Below, piece by piece: positions 60,495-64,000 of a stretch of 64,000 nt of DNA. The translations under genes and the position numbers were made by a program. The stretch covers positions 33,741-97,740 of the forward strand of contig CAUYLG010075687.1 in the NCBI GenBank assembly GCA_963573385.1, in the 5' to 3' direction. Source of the DNA: Cacajao melanocephalus. Its lineage: Eukaryota; Chordata; Mammalia; Primates; Pitheciidae. The notes under the pieces were generated by a model. The model was not told the origin of the DNA and made no database searches. It saw only the letters and a list, made by a program, of their open reading frames with translations. The first letter of the stretch is position 1, and each line of letters opens with the position of its first letter.

Positions 60495-61007
60495 TGTCAG
60501 AGGTATTCAAACCAGAGAAACTCCATTTTGAGTGAGGGCTAGGAAAACGAGGCTGAGACCTGCTGGGCTACATTCCCAGGAAGTTAGGCATTCCTAACCT
60601 CTAGACATTTATGGTTAAGGGAACAAATTAGTAATGTTTACTAAACAGATCCAGACTTAGGAGTGTCCAGGTATCCCGATAGCTGGAGAACAAAGGCATT
60701 CCTAAGTAAAGATAATAATATGGATTCTGGAAAAATATAGTAATTAAGAAAATTAATCCTTTATCACAAACCGTTGAAGCAGAGCACATCTCCCCATATA
60801 TACAAGTATTGTGCCTAGGGTGGACGTGTTCCTCCTCTTACTTTTGCGAACGTCCTACTCTGTCTATGGAGTAGCTGTTCTTTCACCACTTTACTTTCTT
60901 AATAAACTTGCTTTTACTTCGCACTGCAGACTCACCCTGAATTATTCCTTGCACAAGATCCAAGAACCCTCTCTTGGGGTCTGGATTGGGATCCCTTTCC
61001 TGTAACA
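60495..61007 (+). repeat. LTR, ERV1-like, plus strand
   Basis: TGTCAGAGGTATTCAAACC start, CTCTTACTTTTGCGAACG, TCTTAATAAACTTGC (AATAAA near 60900) and CTTGGGGTCTGGATTGGG, ending CCTTTCCTGTAACA. Ends TG...CA with imperfect inverted termini (TGTCAGAGG, CCTGTAACA). No matching 4-base duplication was found (GAAT on the left, GAGC on the right) and no primer-binding site follows, so it is likely a solo or rearranged LTR. Confidence 0.75.
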
Positions 61008-62868
<1,861 letters not shown>

Positions 62869-62883
62869 AAAACACACAATTTT

Positions 62884-63181
62884 CTTTTTTTTCTTTTTTT
62901 TGAGATGGAGTCTCACTCTGTTGCGCAGGCTGGAGTGCAGGGGCACAATCTCAGCTCGCTGCAACCTCTGCCTCCCAGGTTCAAGCAATTCTTCTGCCTC
63001 AGCCTCCCAAGCAGCTGGGATTATAGGCACGCACCCCCACGCCCTGCTAATTTTGTATTTTTGATAGAGACAGGGTTCCACCATTTTGACCAGGCTGGTC
63101 TCGAACCCCTGACCTCAGGTGATCCACCCTCCTCAGCCTCCCAACGTGCTAGTATTATAGGCATGAGCCACCGTACCCAGT
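62884..63181 (-). repeat. Alu element, minus strand
   Basis: Complete AluS-like copy on the minus strand. AAAACACACAATTTT (62869-62883) and AAAAAACACAATTTT (about 63183-63197) form the duplication. Confidence 0.95.
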
Positions 63182-63283
63182 CAAAAAACACAATTTTCAT
63201 AAACCAAAAACACCCAAGGTAAAAGACACGCATGAAGAAATAGTACATACAAAAGTGAATTACAACTCTTATTCTGCTGGGTT

Positions 63284-63408
63284 ACTAAAAAATACAAAAA
63301 TTAACTGGCCGTGGTGGCAGGCGCCTGTAATCCCAGCTACCCAGGAGGCTAAGGCAAGAGAATCGCTTGAACACAGGAGGTGGAGGTTGCAGCGAACCAA
63401 GATCACAC
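63284..63408 (+). repeat. Alu middle/right-arm piece cut by an LTR
   Basis: ACTAAAAAATACAAAAATTAAC through GAACCAAGATCACAC. The right arm stops exactly where the LTR begins. Its missing end (CACTGCACTCC and tail) is not in the window. Confidence 0.9.
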
Positions 63409-64000
63409 TGTAAGGCCGACAGCCTCGCTGGGAGCCGGATGGACAATACTCACCCCCTCCGCACCTGATAACACTGTTATCAGGAGGCCTGACGTCCTAC
63501 TGGCGCCTGCCTTCTCCATGCAGGCTCCCCACACCCACTCCTGCATTCCACCCCTAGCCCCACCCTCAGCACTAAATCATGCTCTCAGCCCAAAATTCAA
63601 AAATCCCGCCGAGAGCCTAACCAATGGCAGCTCGCCAAGTCCGGATCCAGTCTCTTTCTCTCTGACCAGTACATGTGCCCATGCTTTGTTTCCTCACCGA
63701 TCAATCTTTTACCTTCTCCTGCCCACCTTCTAAATAGCCCCGCTGGGCTACCAATGGCAACTTGCCAAGTCCAGGTCCAGTCTCTCTCTGAGCAATGCGG
63801 TTGCCCATGCTTTGTTCCCTCACTGACCAATCTATTGCCCTCACCCCCTATAAGACCCCACGCCCAGAACGGCCGGGCGCGACTTCTCTGGCCCCTTCTC
63901 TGGACCACAGAACCTTGCCCGGGAGCTGAATAAACTGGAATTTAGTTTTCCTTATACTGGCCTCAGTTTCCTAATTTTAAACTCGACAATAAGCCTTACA
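63409..64000 (+). repeat. Complete LTR (ERV1-like) ending at the window edge
   Basis: Bounded by perfect 8-base inverted termini: TGTAAGGC at 63409-63416 and GCCTTACA at 63993-64000, giving 592 bases. U3 contains two tandem copies of a 130-base unit (63621-63750 and 63751-63880), each with CCAATGGCA at its start and GCCCATGCTTTGTT in the middle. The second copy ends in a TATA-like CCTATAAGACC (63847-63857), the first in CTAAATAGCC. AATAAA is within GCTGAATAAACTGG near 63930. It inserted into an Alu right arm. Whether it is solo or a 5' LTR is decided beyond the window. The family is not named. Confidence 0.8.

Noticed and set aside
63409..64000. Intact endogenous retrovirus
   Set aside because: Only an LTR is present inside the window; no gag, pro, pol or env sequence is visible next to any of the LTRs.

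Overview
This window looks like euchromatic DNA from a primate, most probably human or another catarrhine. The evidence is about 47 Alu or Alu-monomer copies (including AluJ-like old copies and AluY-like copies), L1, L2 and MIR relics, MaLR and ERV1-type LTRs, Tc1/mariner- and hAT-type DNA transposon fossils, and a processed pseudogene of PPIA (cyclophilin A). I find no bacterial genes, operons, CRISPR arrays or intact protein-coding gene. Almost every open reading frame of 60-140 codons is an Alu read in one frame, a piece of an LTR, or chance. All family names were assigned by reading the sequence against remembered consensus features; no search was run.

Layout. 0-9 kb: a minus-strand Alu monomer, then an Alu/PPIA composite (about 1.5-2.55 kb), an L1M 3' end, an AT-rich mostly unique stretch (4.1-8.3 kb) with simple repeats, and two Alus. 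9-19 kb: L2 relics, an L1 3' end carrying an AluY-like copy in its tail, two MaLR-type LTRs in the same orientation (the first split by an Alu), several Alus, and a Tigger-like element with both ends and TA flanks. 19-29 kb: a long alternating TA/CA tract, a complete solo LTR (minus strand), a hAT-like element, a perfect 80-bp inverted repeat around AT-rich DNA, and an old minus-strand L1/HAL1 ORF1-like region split by an LTR. 29-46 kb: dense Alus inserted in and around L2, MIR and MLT1 relics, plus a 57-bp L1 insertion. 46-56 kb: two repeat-poor segments (46.8-49.98 and 53.5-55.85 kb) separated by Alus. 56-64 kb: L2, an L1 3' end, four further Alus, three LTRs, and finally an LTR whose last base coincides with the end of the window.

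Nothing here acts together as a pathway. The window is best read as intronic or intergenic DNA built by nested retrotransposition. Layers can be ordered from old to young in several places by which element interrupts which: L2 by FLAM, MaLR LTR by Alu, L1 tail by AluY, and Alu tail by Alu or by PPIA. No new biological system is supported. The observations most worth checking are the 80-bp perfect inverted repeat, the Alu/PPIA composite, the terminal LTR with a duplicated promoter module, and the twice-used Alu target at 59.2-59.9 kb.
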